Shown: positions 1 through 8,800, counted from the first letter of the stretch. The stretch: 64,000 nucleotides of DNA from Marinosulfonomonas sp. (GCA_015488685.1 WFNH01000074.1:27699-91698), one strand, 5' to 3'. Notes: generated from the sequence alone by a model not told the origin. A program made the numbers and translations.

Positions 1-1541
1 ACTCCCCAACGCAACCCGTCATGGCGCGGGGTTGCCCGGCCAGCCGCGCAGATTTTCAATAGCATGTCGGAGAGGGTTTCGGCGGACTGGTGCACATAGT
101 CGTATTTCAGACCTTTGGCGGTGCAGTATTCATGCCAGCGGGCCAGCATATCCCAGTCGATTTCGCTGTCGGAAACCGGATAGGGATTTGATGGCCCCGC
201 CAGCGCCTGAATATAGGCTGTGGCAGGGTTGCGGGACAGGTTTTCTATCCATTCCGACCCATTCCAGTCCCGCGCATAACGCTGGACGATAGCATTGAAA
301 TTATCCAGTGCGCCGTTCAACTGGTATGTCGCCCTGATACGCATGGCGACAAGGGCTACGGGTTTGTCAAAATTGATCGGATATTCCGGGCGGATCGACT
401 GGATTGCCGACAGGTAGGATCGGGTCGATGCACTGGAGGATGTCGACTCGGCCGTCATTCTGGTGACCTCGATCTGCCAGCGGCCGCGCGATGGCAATTT
501 CCATGTATGCTGGCGAAAGAAACCTGACCGTTCGCTCGCCGAGATCGACAGGGTTTCAACATCTTGCCAGCTTACATCCCCTACCAGACGTTGCCGGATT
601 CTGATTTCCACGGTTGCAGCGCGGACTTTGCCTTTGCCATCGACCCAGAACAGCCCACTGGGAAATGCCAGAATGACCGATGCGGTTTCTGTATCCACCG
701 CAGTATAGCGGCGGATCGGGGTTTCGATCGGTGTGCCTCCGGGTACATATTCACCCGCATCATCACGCGGATATGGACGGGTCAGCTCGATGCTGGTTGG
801 ATCCTCGAGCACCTGATTTGGATACAGTGTTATGGGCGCATCACCCTCCACACCTTCACGCACCTCGATATCGACATCCCTGTAATCGTCGATCAGGGTT
901 TCTCCCAGTTTGAAACCGCTTAAGGACAAACGGCCATAGCCAAAACAGAACAAGGCGCGGATATACTGCTGGTCCCCCACGATCTCGGTGTAGGACATCG
1001 CACCGTATGGCGGCGCAAACCGGTGTTTTCCCAGAACCAGAGGAACGGGTTCATCCCGGCGCAGGGCGTTCTGCAAACCGGAAATCGAATAGGTGTTCTT
1101 TTTGCTGATATCATCGGGTGTCGGCACCGGTATCAGTGCATTCAAAAGCAGCGACCCGACCACATTTAGACCGGCAGCGATCAGACTGATCCCCAGTTTG
1201 CTGGTGATCCCGAAAAAACCCGCAACTGCAGGTGCAAAGGCCAGTGCCACCACCGAAATAACAACGGTCAGGATGCTGCGCAGGGCCGACTTGCCCGGAA
1301 TCAGCCGGATGATGACCTGCACGCCGGTGCATGGGCGGGTGCAGTGCCAGAACCGGCGCTCGATGATTTGTGCCCCGTTGGCGGTCACCAGACAGAGCCG
1401 CAAATTCTCGTGCTCGTAAACCGGCAGGTCCGGCATCGTGCGCTTTACCATTTCCAACAAGGTCAGCCCCTCGGGCAAGGCAGCATTGATGCGGCCCTGT
1501 CCGGGATCAAGCAGCGGGGAGGCCATTACAGGGACCGTCAT
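1..1541 (-). CDS. Phage tail tip/host-specificity protein J-like, C-terminus cut by window
   Basis: At least 513 codons, open to the window edge. It is the central tail-tip fibre protein that contacts the host surface. The N-terminus (MTVPVMASPLLDPGQGRI) leads into two hydrophobic stretches around residues 90-135 and then a J-type segment reading ALRRDEPVPLVLGKHRFAPP, usual in TipJ/J-like tail proteins. Near the left edge the typical YDYVHQSAETL segment appears. The ATG directly follows the TGA of the NlpC/P60 gene with no spacer, behind a GGAGGA ribosome site. It is the last tail gene visible. The family is clear; host receptor and full length cannot be judged. Confidence 0.85.
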   Translation of the reverse strand, partial: MTVPVMASPLLDPGQGRINAALPEGLTLLEMVKRTMPDLPVYEHENLRLCLVTANGAQIIERRFWHCTRPCTGVQVIIRLIPGKSALRSILTVVISVVALAFAPAVAGFFGITSKLGISLIAAGLNVVGSLLLNALIPVPTPDDISKKNTYSISGLQNALRRDEPVPLVLGKHRFAPPYGAMSYTEIVGDQQYIRALFCFGYGRLSLSGFKLGETLIDDYRDVDIEVREGVEGDAPITLYPNQVLEDPTSIELTRPYPRDDAGEYVPGGTPIETPIRRYTAVDTETASVILAFPSGLFWVDGKGKVRAATVEIRIRQRLVGDVSWQDVETLSISASERSGFFRQHTWKLPSRGRWQIEVTRMTAESTSSSASTRSYLSAIQSIRPEYPINFDKPVALVAMRIRATYQLNGALDNFNAIVQRYARDWNGSEWIENLSRNPATAYIQALAGPSNPYPVSDSEIDWDMLARWHEYCTAKGLKYDYVHQSAETLSDMLLKICAAGRATPRHDGLRWG

Positions 1542-1958
1542 TCAATCCTCCTTTAACCGGGTTTGAATATGGCGATAAACGCCGACAAAACGCGATACCC
1601 AGCGCGGATCTGTGCGGTCCTCGATCTTGGCTGCATCATCGGACTGGATATGCAACATCCAGCGATCATCGATCACGATGGCCACATGGGTCGACAACCG
1701 CCCGTGCCGGTACAGGATCAGATCGAACGGACGCGGGTTTTCGACCGGCTGCCATATCTGTTTGTCATGGCGGCGATCCAGCAAAGCGGCGACTTCTGCG
1801 GCTTCCTCGGCGCTGGAATAGCTTTCTGTGTAGGATGGCAGGGCGATCCCCAGTTCCCGCGCATAGACCAGCCGTGCCAGTCCCCAGCAATCGCACCCGT
1901 CAAAGCCGCGCCCCCGATCAGCATAGGGGATGCCGATATATCCGTCGGACCACGCCAT
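1542..1958 (-). CDS. NlpC/P60-family phage tail peptidase
   Basis: A 138-residue tail-associated cell-wall peptidase. The NlpC/P60 nucleophile motif is visible near residue 23 (GFDCCDCWGLARLVY-like context, read as FDGCDCWGLARL), with a histidine in the STHVAIV segment near residue 90 as the likely partner. Such enzymes sit at the tail tip and cut peptidoglycan during DNA entry. It begins by ATGA-type overlap with the DUF1833 gene upstream and ends one base before the J-like gene, the usual order DUF1833 / NlpC / J in siphovirus tails. Length is typical for the stand-alone phage form. No signal peptide, as expected for a virion protein. Confidence 0.85.
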   Translation of the reverse strand: MAWSDGYIGIPYADRGRGFDGCDCWGLARLVYARELGIALPSYTESYSSAEEAAEVAALLDRRHDKQIWQPVENPRPFDLILYRHGRLSTHVAIVIDDRWMLHIQSDDAAKIEDRTDPRWVSRFVGVYRHIQTRLKED

Positions 1959-2482
1959 CAGCGGAACAGCCCCGGAAAACGGTCTTTGGTAAATCTGTCC
2001 ATCGGCACGGATTCCTCCTCGATGGGCGCGCGGGAAATCGAGATCGAGACCTCGCCTGCATTGCCGTCTACACCGATGATGTTCAGGTTGCGGTATTCCG
2101 CCTCGACCAGATCGGGCGAGGAGGCCAGAACCACCGCCATATGCACCACAGGCCGGTCGGTGAAACTGCGCAACAGATGCGCGATTTCATTGTCGACATT
2201 TTCCAGCACCAATGTGGCCGCAGCGGGTGCGTCTTCCAGATCGGACGGGAACTCGGCCGAGGCCAGAATGAACAGATAAGGGTCGGTCTGCGGGTCCGCC
2301 CCGGACCAGCTGGATCGGGTGCCATAAAGCAGTGGATCGATCGACAGGCGTTCGGTCGGATCGGTTGACAGGCGCACAGGGGCGGGTAACTCCGGATGCT
2401 CGACGGTCAGCAGAACGACCTCGACTTCGGGGCTGCTGGCTTCTTCAAGGGCCGCACGGGCGTTTAGTGAAACCCGTCTCAT
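1958..2482 (-). CDS. DUF1833 phage tail protein
   Basis: 174 residues. The sequence follows the DUF1833 pattern: start MRRVSLNARAALEE, a segment VVLLTVEHPELPAPVRLSTD, a middle LVLENVDNEIAHLLRSF, and an end PMDRFTKDRFPGLFR. The family is found between tape-measure and tail-tip genes of siphoviruses and Mu-like phages; its role is taken to be tail-tip assembly. I chose the ATG at 2482 over an upstream one because it overlaps the preceding stop as ATGA and matches the family N-terminus. Function beyond a structural tail role is not known. Confidence 0.8.
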   Translation of the reverse strand: MRRVSLNARAALEEASSPEVEVVLLTVEHPELPAPVRLSTDPTERLSIDPLLYGTRSSWSGADPQTDPYLFILASAEFPSDLEDAPAAATLVLENVDNEIAHLLRSFTDRPVVHMAVVLASSPDLVEAEYRNLNIIGVDGNAGEVSISISRAPIEEESVPMDRFTKDRFPGLFR

Positions 2483-2901
2483 GGCAGCACCGAGATCTGG
2501 AATGCGATCCGGAACCGGATGCCCTTGACGGTTTCGCGCGGGGTCGATGCACCGAACAGGCACAGCCAGCGGGCCGACAAAAGCAGCGGCGCGCCGCTGC
2601 CAGTCAGCAACGGGTTGCCGCTGGCATCCAGCATTGACCAGCCATCGGTTGTCGGGTCGGGCATCCAGAACGGTTTGGTGCCCAGTTTTGTTGCTGTCCG
2701 GTAAAAATTGTCAAAGACCGCTTTCTCGGATCGCGGCACGTCAATCGTCATTGAATATTCCCGCACCACGCTGGAAAAACGTCGCCGGTATGCGGGTGGG
2801 CCGGTTTCACCGGATTTGCTTTTGCGTCCGTCCTGCAGCTGTGACTGGAACCCGTTTCGCATCGGGCGCGGCAGGCTCTCGGGCCAAGTGGCAATGTTCA
2901 T
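2479..2901 (-). CDS. Small phage distal-tail protein
   Basis: 140 residues, no catalytic motif. It lies between the tape measure and DUF1833 genes, linked to both by four-base ATGA overlaps, which points to coupled translation and a distal-tail or tail-tip structural role. The N-terminus MNIATWPESLPRPMRNGFQ and the segment AVFDNFYRTATKLGTKPFWMP (split here as recognised pieces) resemble phage proteins found at this locus in B3-like phages. I do not know a named family with certainty. Composition matches neighbouring tail genes. Confidence 0.65.
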   Translation of the reverse strand: MNIATWPESLPRPMRNGFQSQLQDGRKSKSGETGPPAYRRRFSSVVREYSMTIDVPRSEKAVFDNFYRTATKLGTKPFWMPDPTTDGWSMLDASGNPLLTGSGAPLLLSARWLCLFGASTPRETVKGIRFRIAFQISVLP

Positions 2902-5582
2902 CGTAAGGCCCCCCCGGGCCGCAACCCGTATTTACGCTTCAGAACGCGATCGGCCCCGCCTCCGGCCGTGGTCATGGCATCCCCCACGGCATCGGCCAGC
3001 ACCAGCTTGTGCGATCGCCGCCCGCTGCTGTCGACGGATTCCTCGACTTCGCCGTGAACCGGTGTAGAGGACTGGTTTTCGATCACGATCAGCGGAGCCT
3101 GTGACACAGCACCGGACGCACCCTGACCGCGCATATAGGCAGGGGCAACCAGCCCACCGGCGGCAAGGCCCGGAATGTCATTACCCGCATTGATCAGTTC
3201 CAGCAGCCCGCGATGTTTTTTGGTTGCGGCGGCATTGACCATAAATTCGCCACTGCTGCCCCACATCAGCACATCATCCGACGTACCGGACCCGGGGCCG
3301 TAGATCATGCCGCCATCGGCATTCGCCGGAATGGAGGCGGGTTTCAGCCCGGGGAAAGCCGCTCCCAAAACCATACCGATCAGCCCGCCCGAGCCGCCCG
3401 TGCCCAACAGGGCGGCCAGCGGGCCTTCCCCTAGCAGAATGGCTTTCAACGCGGCCGCCTCTATGCTCTGGGCTACATTGTCCATCACATCGGCCAATGT
3501 ATTGCCTTGCAAGATCAGACCATCCAGCGCGTTATAGGTTGTGTCGGTCAGAAGATCCCATGTTTCCTTTTGCTGTTCCAGCGTCCGGGTCTCGTTGTTG
3601 CGCTGTGCGATCAGATCGGCGATGGTCTGCTTTTCCGCCGCTGTTGCATGCGCCAGTGCCTCGCGGTTGCGCAGCATTTCCTTTTGCACCGGATCGGTTT
3701 CCCGCAGGACCGCCAGTTCGTCCTTCAGACTCTGGATCAGCTTTTTGGCCGCATCTTCCTGTTTGCGGCTTCCACCGCCACCACCGCGATGTTTGCGGGG
3801 CGGCTTCCAGTTTTCAAGGAACACGATGGCATCTTTATTCTGCCAGTCCGAAATACTGCCGCCCTGTTTGCGTGGATCACCACCGCGACCGGCACCCGCG
3901 CCGGATTGTCCCATTGCAGCGATCTGGGCGGCGGTTTGCAAGGAAATACCAAGGGCAGCGGCCAGCCTTTCGGCCTCTGCAGCTGCACTTGAAACTCCGC
4001 CTGCCATATTGAGTGAAGCCAGCGCCTGGCCTTTCTCAAACGCCGCCAGCAGTTCAGCCTTCAGATCGGCAGACACATTCATTGTGTCCAGCGTATTCTC
4101 GAATACCTGACGCTCGGATTGCGCGCGCAATTGTGCAACCTGCGCCGATCCTTCACCATACCGCAGGATCGCGGCACGGATCGCGTTTTCCTGCTGCAGA
4201 GTTTGCAGCATCTTTTGGGCCGAGGCGGCTTCCTGATAATTTGATTTCACCCGGGCAGAGGCATATTCATATGCACTTGCTGCCCATTCCGCCATCGGGT
4301 TCCGGGGCTGGTTGGCCTTGTCCCATGTGGCCATCAGCGTGGCCTTCAATTCTTTGGCCACCCCCAGTTCTTCAACCTTCTGCGCATAAATTTCGCGCTC
4401 GTGCGCCAGTCGCAGGTTCGCCACTTGTGCGCTGTCAGCCCCGAATTGTGCTGTTGCCTCGTTGATCTGGACCTCGCGCTCCAGTTCGGCCAGCATATCC
4501 CTTTGCTTTGAAACCTGCGCATCTGCCGCACGTTTGCTGGCCTCGTCCAGCGCCAACAATTCCTGAAGACGCAAGATCTGTTCCGCGATCAGACTAAGGT
4601 GCTTGTTCTCGCTATCAGACACACCGTCAACGGCCTCGGCCGCTTTGGATGTAACATCATAGGTGCGTTGCCATGCGGCGATCTGTTTTTCAATCGTATC
4701 ATTGGTTGTTGCATCGATTTCTGCATAGGCTGCCCCAACCTCCTTCACGAGATTTTGGCGCAGATCGTTTCCAATTCGATCCGTCCCCAATCCAAACTGG
4801 GCGGCGATGTCGCGTTGGCTAAATTGATCGGCATAGGCGGCAGAACCACGGCCCACAGTTACTTTCTCTGCAATGGCCCCTGTTTTCAGCAAAGCCTCTC
4901 GACGGCGCACCTCGGTTAGCGCCTCCAGATATTTGCGCGCTTCTGTTGCTCCAGAACCAAAACGTTCGATCAAAGAGGCCGTGTCCATCCGCGCGTCATG
5001 CACCGATGCGCGATAGCGGTCTATGCCCTCTGACAGGCTGTCGATGCGTTCTTCCAGCGACATTGCCGCAGGGCCTGACTCCCGGAACCATCCAACCAGC
5101 GCAGCCCCGGCCGCAATCGCGCCAATGGTGATAAAATTGATCGGGCTTAACATCGACACAAACGCCGATCCCAGCGCATTGACCGCCCCTGCCGCACCCA
5201 TCGGTCCGATCACCTGCGTGATCTGGGTGCCTTGCTGCAGGGCCAGTTGCAACGGGTTCTGCCCTGCCGCCATCATGACACCAACGTCATTGAACTGGGC
5301 AACCAGATTGCCGACGCTGCCTGCAGCTGCTTTGTTTGCTGCCCCCAGCTTGCCAACAGTATTGGCGGCGGCAACCTCGGCAGCGGAAAGCTGCCTCACT
5401 TGCGTCTTAGCAACTACCGCACTGACCCCGAGCGCTTTGGTTCCGATAGTTGCAGCTTTGCCTTTCCGGCCCAGATTTTCGGTGGACTTGGTTACGGTGT
5501 CGGTGGCTTTACCGGTAGCGGTCAACTCGGCCTTGGCCTGACGAGCGTCGGCCTTCAGCAACATAGACATATTAATGGTCAT
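2898..5582 (-). CDS. Tail tape measure protein
   Basis: 894 residues, the longest gene of the tail block. It sets tail length and is threaded through the tube. The N-terminal 110 residues are alanine/lysine rich helical sequence, followed by a Gly/Ala hydrophobic patch around residues 110-165 (VGVMMAAGQNPLQLALQQG and a later GAIAAGAALVGW) as in lambda-type tape measures. The middle is predicted coiled coil rich in Glu/Gln/Ala; a glycine-rich turn (HRGGGGGSRKQ) lies near residue 605; the C-terminal third has GGMIYGPGSGTSDDVLMWGS, a frequent tape-measure end motif. It is preceded by a frameshifted chaperone pair, the classical siphovirus arrangement. The length predicts a long flexible tail. 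Confidence 0.92.
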   Translation of the reverse strand: MTINMSMLLKADARQAKAELTATGKATDTVTKSTENLGRKGKAATIGTKALGVSAVVAKTQVRQLSAAEVAAANTVGKLGAANKAAAGSVGNLVAQFNDVGVMMAAGQNPLQLALQQGTQITQVIGPMGAAGAVNALGSAFVSMLSPINFITIGAIAAGAALVGWFRESGPAAMSLEERIDSLSEGIDRYRASVHDARMDTASLIERFGSGATEARKYLEALTEVRRREALLKTGAIAEKVTVGRGSAAYADQFSQRDIAAQFGLGTDRIGNDLRQNLVKEVGAAYAEIDATTNDTIEKQIAAWQRTYDVTSKAAEAVDGVSDSENKHLSLIAEQILRLQELLALDEASKRAADAQVSKQRDMLAELEREVQINEATAQFGADSAQVANLRLAHEREIYAQKVEELGVAKELKATLMATWDKANQPRNPMAEWAASAYEYASARVKSNYQEAASAQKMLQTLQQENAIRAAILRYGEGSAQVAQLRAQSERQVFENTLDTMNVSADLKAELLAAFEKGQALASLNMAGGVSSAAAEAERLAAALGISLQTAAQIAAMGQSGAGAGRGGDPRKQGGSISDWQNKDAIVFLENWKPPRKHRGGGGGSRKQEDAAKKLIQSLKDELAVLRETDPVQKEMLRNREALAHATAAEKQTIADLIAQRNNETRTLEQQKETWDLLTDTTYNALDGLILQGNTLADVMDNVAQSIEAAALKAILLGEGPLAALLGTGGSGGLIGMVLGAAFPGLKPASIPANADGGMIYGPGSGTSDDVLMWGSSGEFMVNAAATKKHRGLLELINAGNDIPGLAAGGLVAPAYMRGQGASGAVSQAPLIVIENQSSTPVHGEVEESVDSSGRRSHKLVLADAVGDAMTTAGGGADRVLKRKYGLRPGGALR

Positions 5583-5941
5583 TGCCGCCCTCCGTTCATT
5601 TCCGCGCGTGCCGCCCGTTCAATCACTCTCAATTCCGCCCAGCCTTCCGGCTTCAGTTTGATGCCGGCCATTTTCAGGCCGACCTTGACGCCGCAATAGT
5701 CCAGACCCGTGGCGATCAGGCTGCCGTCCGGCCGACAAACCGTGCGCCATTGTGATTGCACGGCCAGAAAGGCCTCGAGTGCCCGTTTGTTTTCCGGCCA
5801 GACACCGTCAGCACCATCCGGTTCCAGATCGGCCGCTTGCAGATCAAGACCCAGCTGGCGCGCATCGGACAATGCCCCATCCTGTTCTTCGGATTTCGGG
5901 CCAAGCGATCCGTTTGCCCACGCCCGCCCGGCCCATTCTAG
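5579..5941 (-). CDS. Tail assembly chaperone, frameshift (T-like) part; DUF1799-like
   Basis: This reading frame is open from the slippery site at 5941-5947 to a stop at 5579, giving about 120 residues that continue the upstream chaperone after a -1 shift. The joined protein would be about 229 residues. The segment from TTG 5872 onwards (SDARQLGLDLQAADLEP, then GVWPEN and LDYCGVKVGLKMAGI) resembles DUF1799 phage proteins that precede tape-measure genes. There is no ATG and I see no good ribosome site before TTG 5872, which favours production by frameshift only. Role by analogy to lambda G/GT: the long form bridges tail tube subunits to the tape measure. It overlaps the tape-measure start by four bases. 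Confidence 0.75.
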   Translation of the reverse strand, partial: LEWAGRAWANGSLGPKSEEQDGALSDARQLGLDLQAADLEPDGADGVWPENKRALEAFLAVQSQWRTVCRPDGSLIATGLDYCGVKVGLKMAGIKLKPEGWAELRVIERAARAEMNGGRQ

Positions 5942-6267
5942 TTTCCCACGCGCGCTTTCATCACGGCGCGCAGGTATGCATTCACCAATGCGATCCGCAC
6001 AAAATACAGGCCCAGAAGCCGGTCGCGCAGCGCGTCGTTGTAAGGCAGCGGTTTTTTGTTGTCATCGACCACATCCTCGATCGAAACAATGACCTCCTTC
6101 AGAAAGTCTGTTGTGCCCTCGGCGGTATTCAGATCGAATGTCTCGGCGGCATCGGCTGGCAAAACGCGAAACCGCACAGACATGGTATCTTCCTTGTGCC
6201 CCCCGTCGACGGGAACCATGACAGGAACCTGATGGGTGAACTCGGGGCTGGTGGCAATTTGAAACAT
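5938..6267 (-). CDS. Tail assembly chaperone (G-like)
   Basis: 109 residues in the zero frame, ending one codon after a slippery heptamer. It lies between the tube protein and the tape measure, the place of lambda gene G. The C-terminal half is helical (LRDRLLGLYFVRIALVNAY), and the middle is acidic (FLKEVIVSIEDVVDDNKK), as common in these chaperones. A second ATG at residue 29 (MSVRFRVLP) is an alternative start, but the first has a better position 21 bases after the tube gene with an AAAAGGAAAAACC-type purine stretch before it. Role in binding the tape measure is inferred from position and the frameshift. Confidence 0.75.
   Translation of the reverse strand: MFQIATSPEFTHQVPVMVPVDGGHKEDTMSVRFRVLPADAAETFDLNTAEGTTDFLKEVIVSIEDVVDDNKKPLPYNDALRDRLLGLYFVRIALVNAYLRAVMKARVGN
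5941..5947 (-). promoter_or_regulatory. -1 programmed ribosomal frameshift slippery site GGGAAAC
   Basis: On the minus strand the upstream chaperone ends gtG GGA AAC tag. The heptamer fits the X XXY YYZ rule in the correct zero-frame phase, and sits directly before the stop codon at 5938-5940. A -1 slip gives GGG AAA CTA GAA and enters exactly the frame of the downstream reading frame. Lambda uses GGGAAAG at the equivalent G/T position. Confidence 0.8.
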
Positions 6268-6288
6268 GGTTTTTCCTTTTGAAGTTTA

Positions 6289-7218
6289 TCAGGTCAGCGT
6301 CAGGGTCCACTGGTCATTTCCGACCGTGGGAACCGGCACCATGCGCAAGGGCCATTCGGTAATGTCCTGTGCATTTTCCAAGCCCTGCGGGCGCTGCATC
6401 TGGGCTGTCGGCAGCGACAGCGTGGCGATCTTGCCCGCCCCGACACCATGAACCAGAGAAACCGGCACGGACGACTGATCATTGGCCATCTGGTATGGAT
6501 CCAGCGTTGTCAGCGGTACGGCTTCGACTGTCGCTTCGACAGATTCCGATTTATCCGTGATCAGGATGCCTTCCGAGCCGACCAGAAAACGCGGCTCGAC
6601 CGCGTTGCCAAGGTTCAGCATACAGCTGCGCATCACCAGTGACGTGCCGTTGATTGTGAACGTCGTGGTGTTGGCGCTGGTGACGACCTGCGGCTTCTGG
6701 AATGCATTCAGCGCGGGGGCGACACGGGGTTGTTCGCTGGGCAGTTTGAACAGCCCGGTGAATTCGAATTTCAGATACGGGATGCCTTGTGCGGTGAATT
6801 CCATCGTGCATGTGCCACGGGTGCCCAACATCACATATTGCGTCCCGCCGATCCAGACATAGAGCGCGATGCTTTCGTGGCTGTCGGATACGGGATTATA
6901 GGTCACCGAGGTGCTGGCAACGATTGTTTCTGCAACCGCACAGGCCCGCAGCAACGGACCCCACGCAGGTGCTGTGCCTGCCGTGCCGCTGGGAGCCAGT
7001 TCGACGTTGAATGCCAGTTTGGAGTGCAGTTCGACAGGCACGGTGCCCTGTGCGCCGAGATACGGCAATTCCAGTTCACGGTCGACGTCATTGCCTTCCA
7101 TTGGCGTCAGGGTCACTTGCGTGGCCAGAATGCCGTTTGCGCCAGTCGGGGTCGGATCCACGCCATAGGCGGATTCGATCTTTGCCAGCAGGATTTTACT
7201 GCGCCATTTAATAGCCAT
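6289..7218 (-). CDS. Phage major tail tube protein
   Basis: 309 residues. It forms the tail tube of a long-tailed phage. The N-terminus MAIKWRSKILLAKIESAYGV followed by the DPTPTGANGI and LPYLGAQGTVPV segments is the familiar start of the B3/D3112-type tail tube protein, and the remaining sequence is beta-strand rich with many Thr/Val pairs (TNTTTFTINGTSLV-like region near residue 185). It starts right after the TAA of a 50-codon gene, behind an AGGAGGC ribosome site. The order terminator, small gene, tube, chaperones, tape measure is standard for siphovirus tails. Confidence 0.85.
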   Translation of the reverse strand: MAIKWRSKILLAKIESAYGVDPTPTGANGILATQVTLTPMEGNDVDRELELPYLGAQGTVPVELHSKLAFNVELAPSGTAGTAPAWGPLLRACAVAETIVASTSVTYNPVSDSHESIALYVWIGGTQYVMLGTRGTCTMEFTAQGIPYLKFEFTGLFKLPSEQPRVAPALNAFQKPQVVTSANTTTFTINGTSLVMRSCMLNLGNAVEPRFLVGSEGILITDKSESVEATVEAVPLTTLDPYQMANDQSSVPVSLVHGVGAGKIATLSLPTAQMQRPQGLENAQDITEWPLRMVPVPTVGNDQWTLTLT

Positions 7219-7371
7219 TTAAGCCTCCTTTTTTGCTGGCTTGGAAACCGCCGGTTTTACGGGGGCATCAGCCGGTTTTGTCTGATCGTCAGGGTTGGGT
7301 TTCAGCGAACCATCCTTGGCACGCAGGAAACTGCCGCCGGTCTGTGGCAATGCATGGGGGGGCTTTGTCAT
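7219..7371 (-). CDS. Small Lys/Pro/Ala-rich phage protein
   Basis: 50 residues (start MTKPPHALPQTGGSFLRAKD, end PAVSKPAKKEA), too short for usual gene callers. The ATG overlaps the stop of the tail terminator gene (ATGA) and the TAA touches the ATG of the tube gene, so it is tightly coupled on both sides. Its C-terminus is Lys/Pro/Ala-rich and probably disordered. Small proteins of this kind occur at this place in B3-like and RcapMu-like phages; the function is unknown. The tight fit and codon use make it a real gene more likely than chance. Confidence 0.65.
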   Translation of the reverse strand: MTKPPHALPQTGGSFLRAKDGSLKPNPDDQTKPADAPVKPAVSKPAKKEA

Positions 7372-7799
7372 GGCGTAATCCTCAACTGGTCCTTGATGTT
7401 GAAATCGATCTGGTAGATCACTGTGCCCGCCTTCATGGTGACAAGGTTACCGCGCGCCAGCCGGAACACGCCGACCTCGTCATTCGGTCCCCATCCGGCA
7501 ATCGCGACAATCACCTGATCCAGCAACCCCTCGATATCGTCCAGAATACGGTCGGCCGTGGCGTCATAGCTTTTGAAGGTCAGCACCACCGCAATCGCCC
7601 GATCAAACAACTGGGTGTAAAATCCGGCACCGGCCTCGCTTTGACCGCCCTGCAGCCCAAGACCAAGTACATAGGCTGACGGGGTCTGTTTGGGCAGCGT
7701 GTTGGTGCGCATCAGGTTGGCAAAATCAGCTGCACCGTAGATCCGGTTGTTCAATGCCGGAACCTTGGATTGCAGGCGGGCCATCACATCGGCAATCAT
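7368..7799 (-). CDS. Tail terminator / gp37-like protein
   Basis: 143 residues. Tail terminator proteins cap the tube at the head-proximal end. The sequence begins MIADVMARLQSKVPALNNRI, then QTPSAYVLGLGLQGG and a KSYDATADRILDDIEGLLDQV helix, the pattern of terminator proteins that follow the DUF1320 connector in Mu-like siphoviruses. It is joined by TGATG-type overlap to the DUF1320 gene before it and by ATGA to the small gene after it. Identification rests on position and general pattern, not on a catalytic motif. Confidence 0.7.
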   Translation of the reverse strand: MIADVMARLQSKVPALNNRIYGAADFANLMRTNTLPKQTPSAYVLGLGLQGGQSEAGAGFYTQLFDRAIAVVLTFKSYDATADRILDDIEGLLDQVIVAIAGWGPNDEVGVFRLARGNLVTMKAGTVIYQIDFNIKDQLRITP

Positions 7800-8227
7800 C
7801 AGATGAACCCCTTCAGATTGTCGGCGGTCAGGGGACGTTCACGATCGGTAATACGCACTCCGGTGCCGCCGGTTCCCGCAGGCTCGGCCCCTGCAACATC
7901 CAGACGGATGGTGCCTGACGCGATATCCTTCAGGGTGCGGATGGCTGCGTCATAGTCCTTTTCGATCTTGGGTTCGGCATCAGAGACATGCAGCTTCCAG
8001 ATTGCGATTGCCTCGGCCAACTCCTCGATCAGGCGGGGCGTGGCTGTGAGCGGCAAGCTGTACCGCGCGGCCAGATAGCCGTCGATCATGGCCTCTGCAC
8101 CCGTAATGGCACTGTCCACCACAGCCGTATCGATTACACCGTTGGCAATCTCGGCCCGATCGGTCAGCGCAATCAGCATGCGCTCTCCGTATCGCTCGGT
8201 CAGTTTTGCAAGTGTTGTATAGGCCAC
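7799..8227 (-). CDS. Mu gp36-like head-tail connector (DUF1320)
   Basis: 142 residues. DUF1320 proteins (Mu gp36 family) act in head completion and head-tail joining. The start MAYTTLAKLTERYGERMLIALTDR, seen here as YTTLAKLTERYGE, plus VDSAITGAEAMIDGYLAARY and the end DNLKGFI are typical. The gene follows the gp35-like gene with about 35 bases between, which contain a GGAAACCC ribosome region. It overlaps the tail terminator gene by one base. Length and order are as expected for the family. Confidence 0.85.
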   Translation of the reverse strand: MAYTTLAKLTERYGERMLIALTDRAEIANGVIDTAVVDSAITGAEAMIDGYLAARYSLPLTATPRLIEELAEAIAIWKLHVSDAEPKIEKDYDAAIRTLKDIASGTIRLDVAGAEPAGTGGTGVRITDRERPLTADNLKGFI

Positions 8228-8262
8228 GACGGGTTTCCTTGACGGGGTTTAATTGCGGATGG

Positions 8263-8781
8263 TTATTCGTCACCTTCAAGCGTGGTGACAGTCAGGGCCG
8301 GATCCAGACGGATTGCGGCCATCTCGTCCTCGGTCAGATCGGCCAAAGGGATCAGTGTGGCCTCGGCCGTGAAATGCCGACCCGCCCGCCAGCGGCCACG
8401 CTTGGGGCCAACAATCGAGACACAGGGGCCTGTGATGCCCGTATCCCCGCCTTCAGGGCTGTCGGGGCCGGTGGCAGAATTCACCGGCCCCTCATTTGCC
8501 GCAGGTTCACCTGCGGCCACCGGGGGGGTATTGGTATTCGGGGCGGGTGCGACCGCAGATCCGTTCGCACCCTCATCCGACGGCCCGGCAGTATCAGGGT
8601 CCGAGGGGAAATTCCCGGCTTCGGGCAAACCGCCACCGGTCACACGGGTATCGGTCGAGTGGGCTTGCGCATCATTGATCCGCTTTTCCAGCTTGGCATC
8701 GCCAATATTCGCAGGAAATTTCAGGCCCAATGCATTGGCCTGCGCTTCCAGTTCCAAACGCTCTTTAGATTTGGTCGACAT
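8263..8781 (-). CDS. Mu gp35-like protein with HeH/LEM N-terminal domain
   Basis: 172 residues. The N-terminal 40 residues (KERLELEAQANALGLKFP, then NIGDAKLEKRI) form the HeH/LEM-like helix-extended-helix domain seen in Mu gp35 proteins. Residues 45-115 are a low-complexity Gly/Pro/Asp/Ala linker. The C-terminal part contains VGPKRGRWRAGRHFTAEAT, usual in the family. It lies between the major head protein and DUF1320 as in Mu. A hairpin terminator separates it from the head gene, so it may also be read from a distinct promoter. Exact role in the virion is not established. Confidence 0.75.
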   Translation of the reverse strand: MSTKSKERLELEAQANALGLKFPANIGDAKLEKRINDAQAHSTDTRVTGGGLPEAGNFPSDPDTAGPSDEGANGSAVAPAPNTNTPPVAAGEPAANEGPVNSATGPDSPEGGDTGITGPCVSIVGPKRGRWRAGRHFTAEATLIPLADLTEDEMAAIRLDPALTVTTLEGDE

Positions 8782-8800
8782 GTTCCGGCTCCTTATTGAT

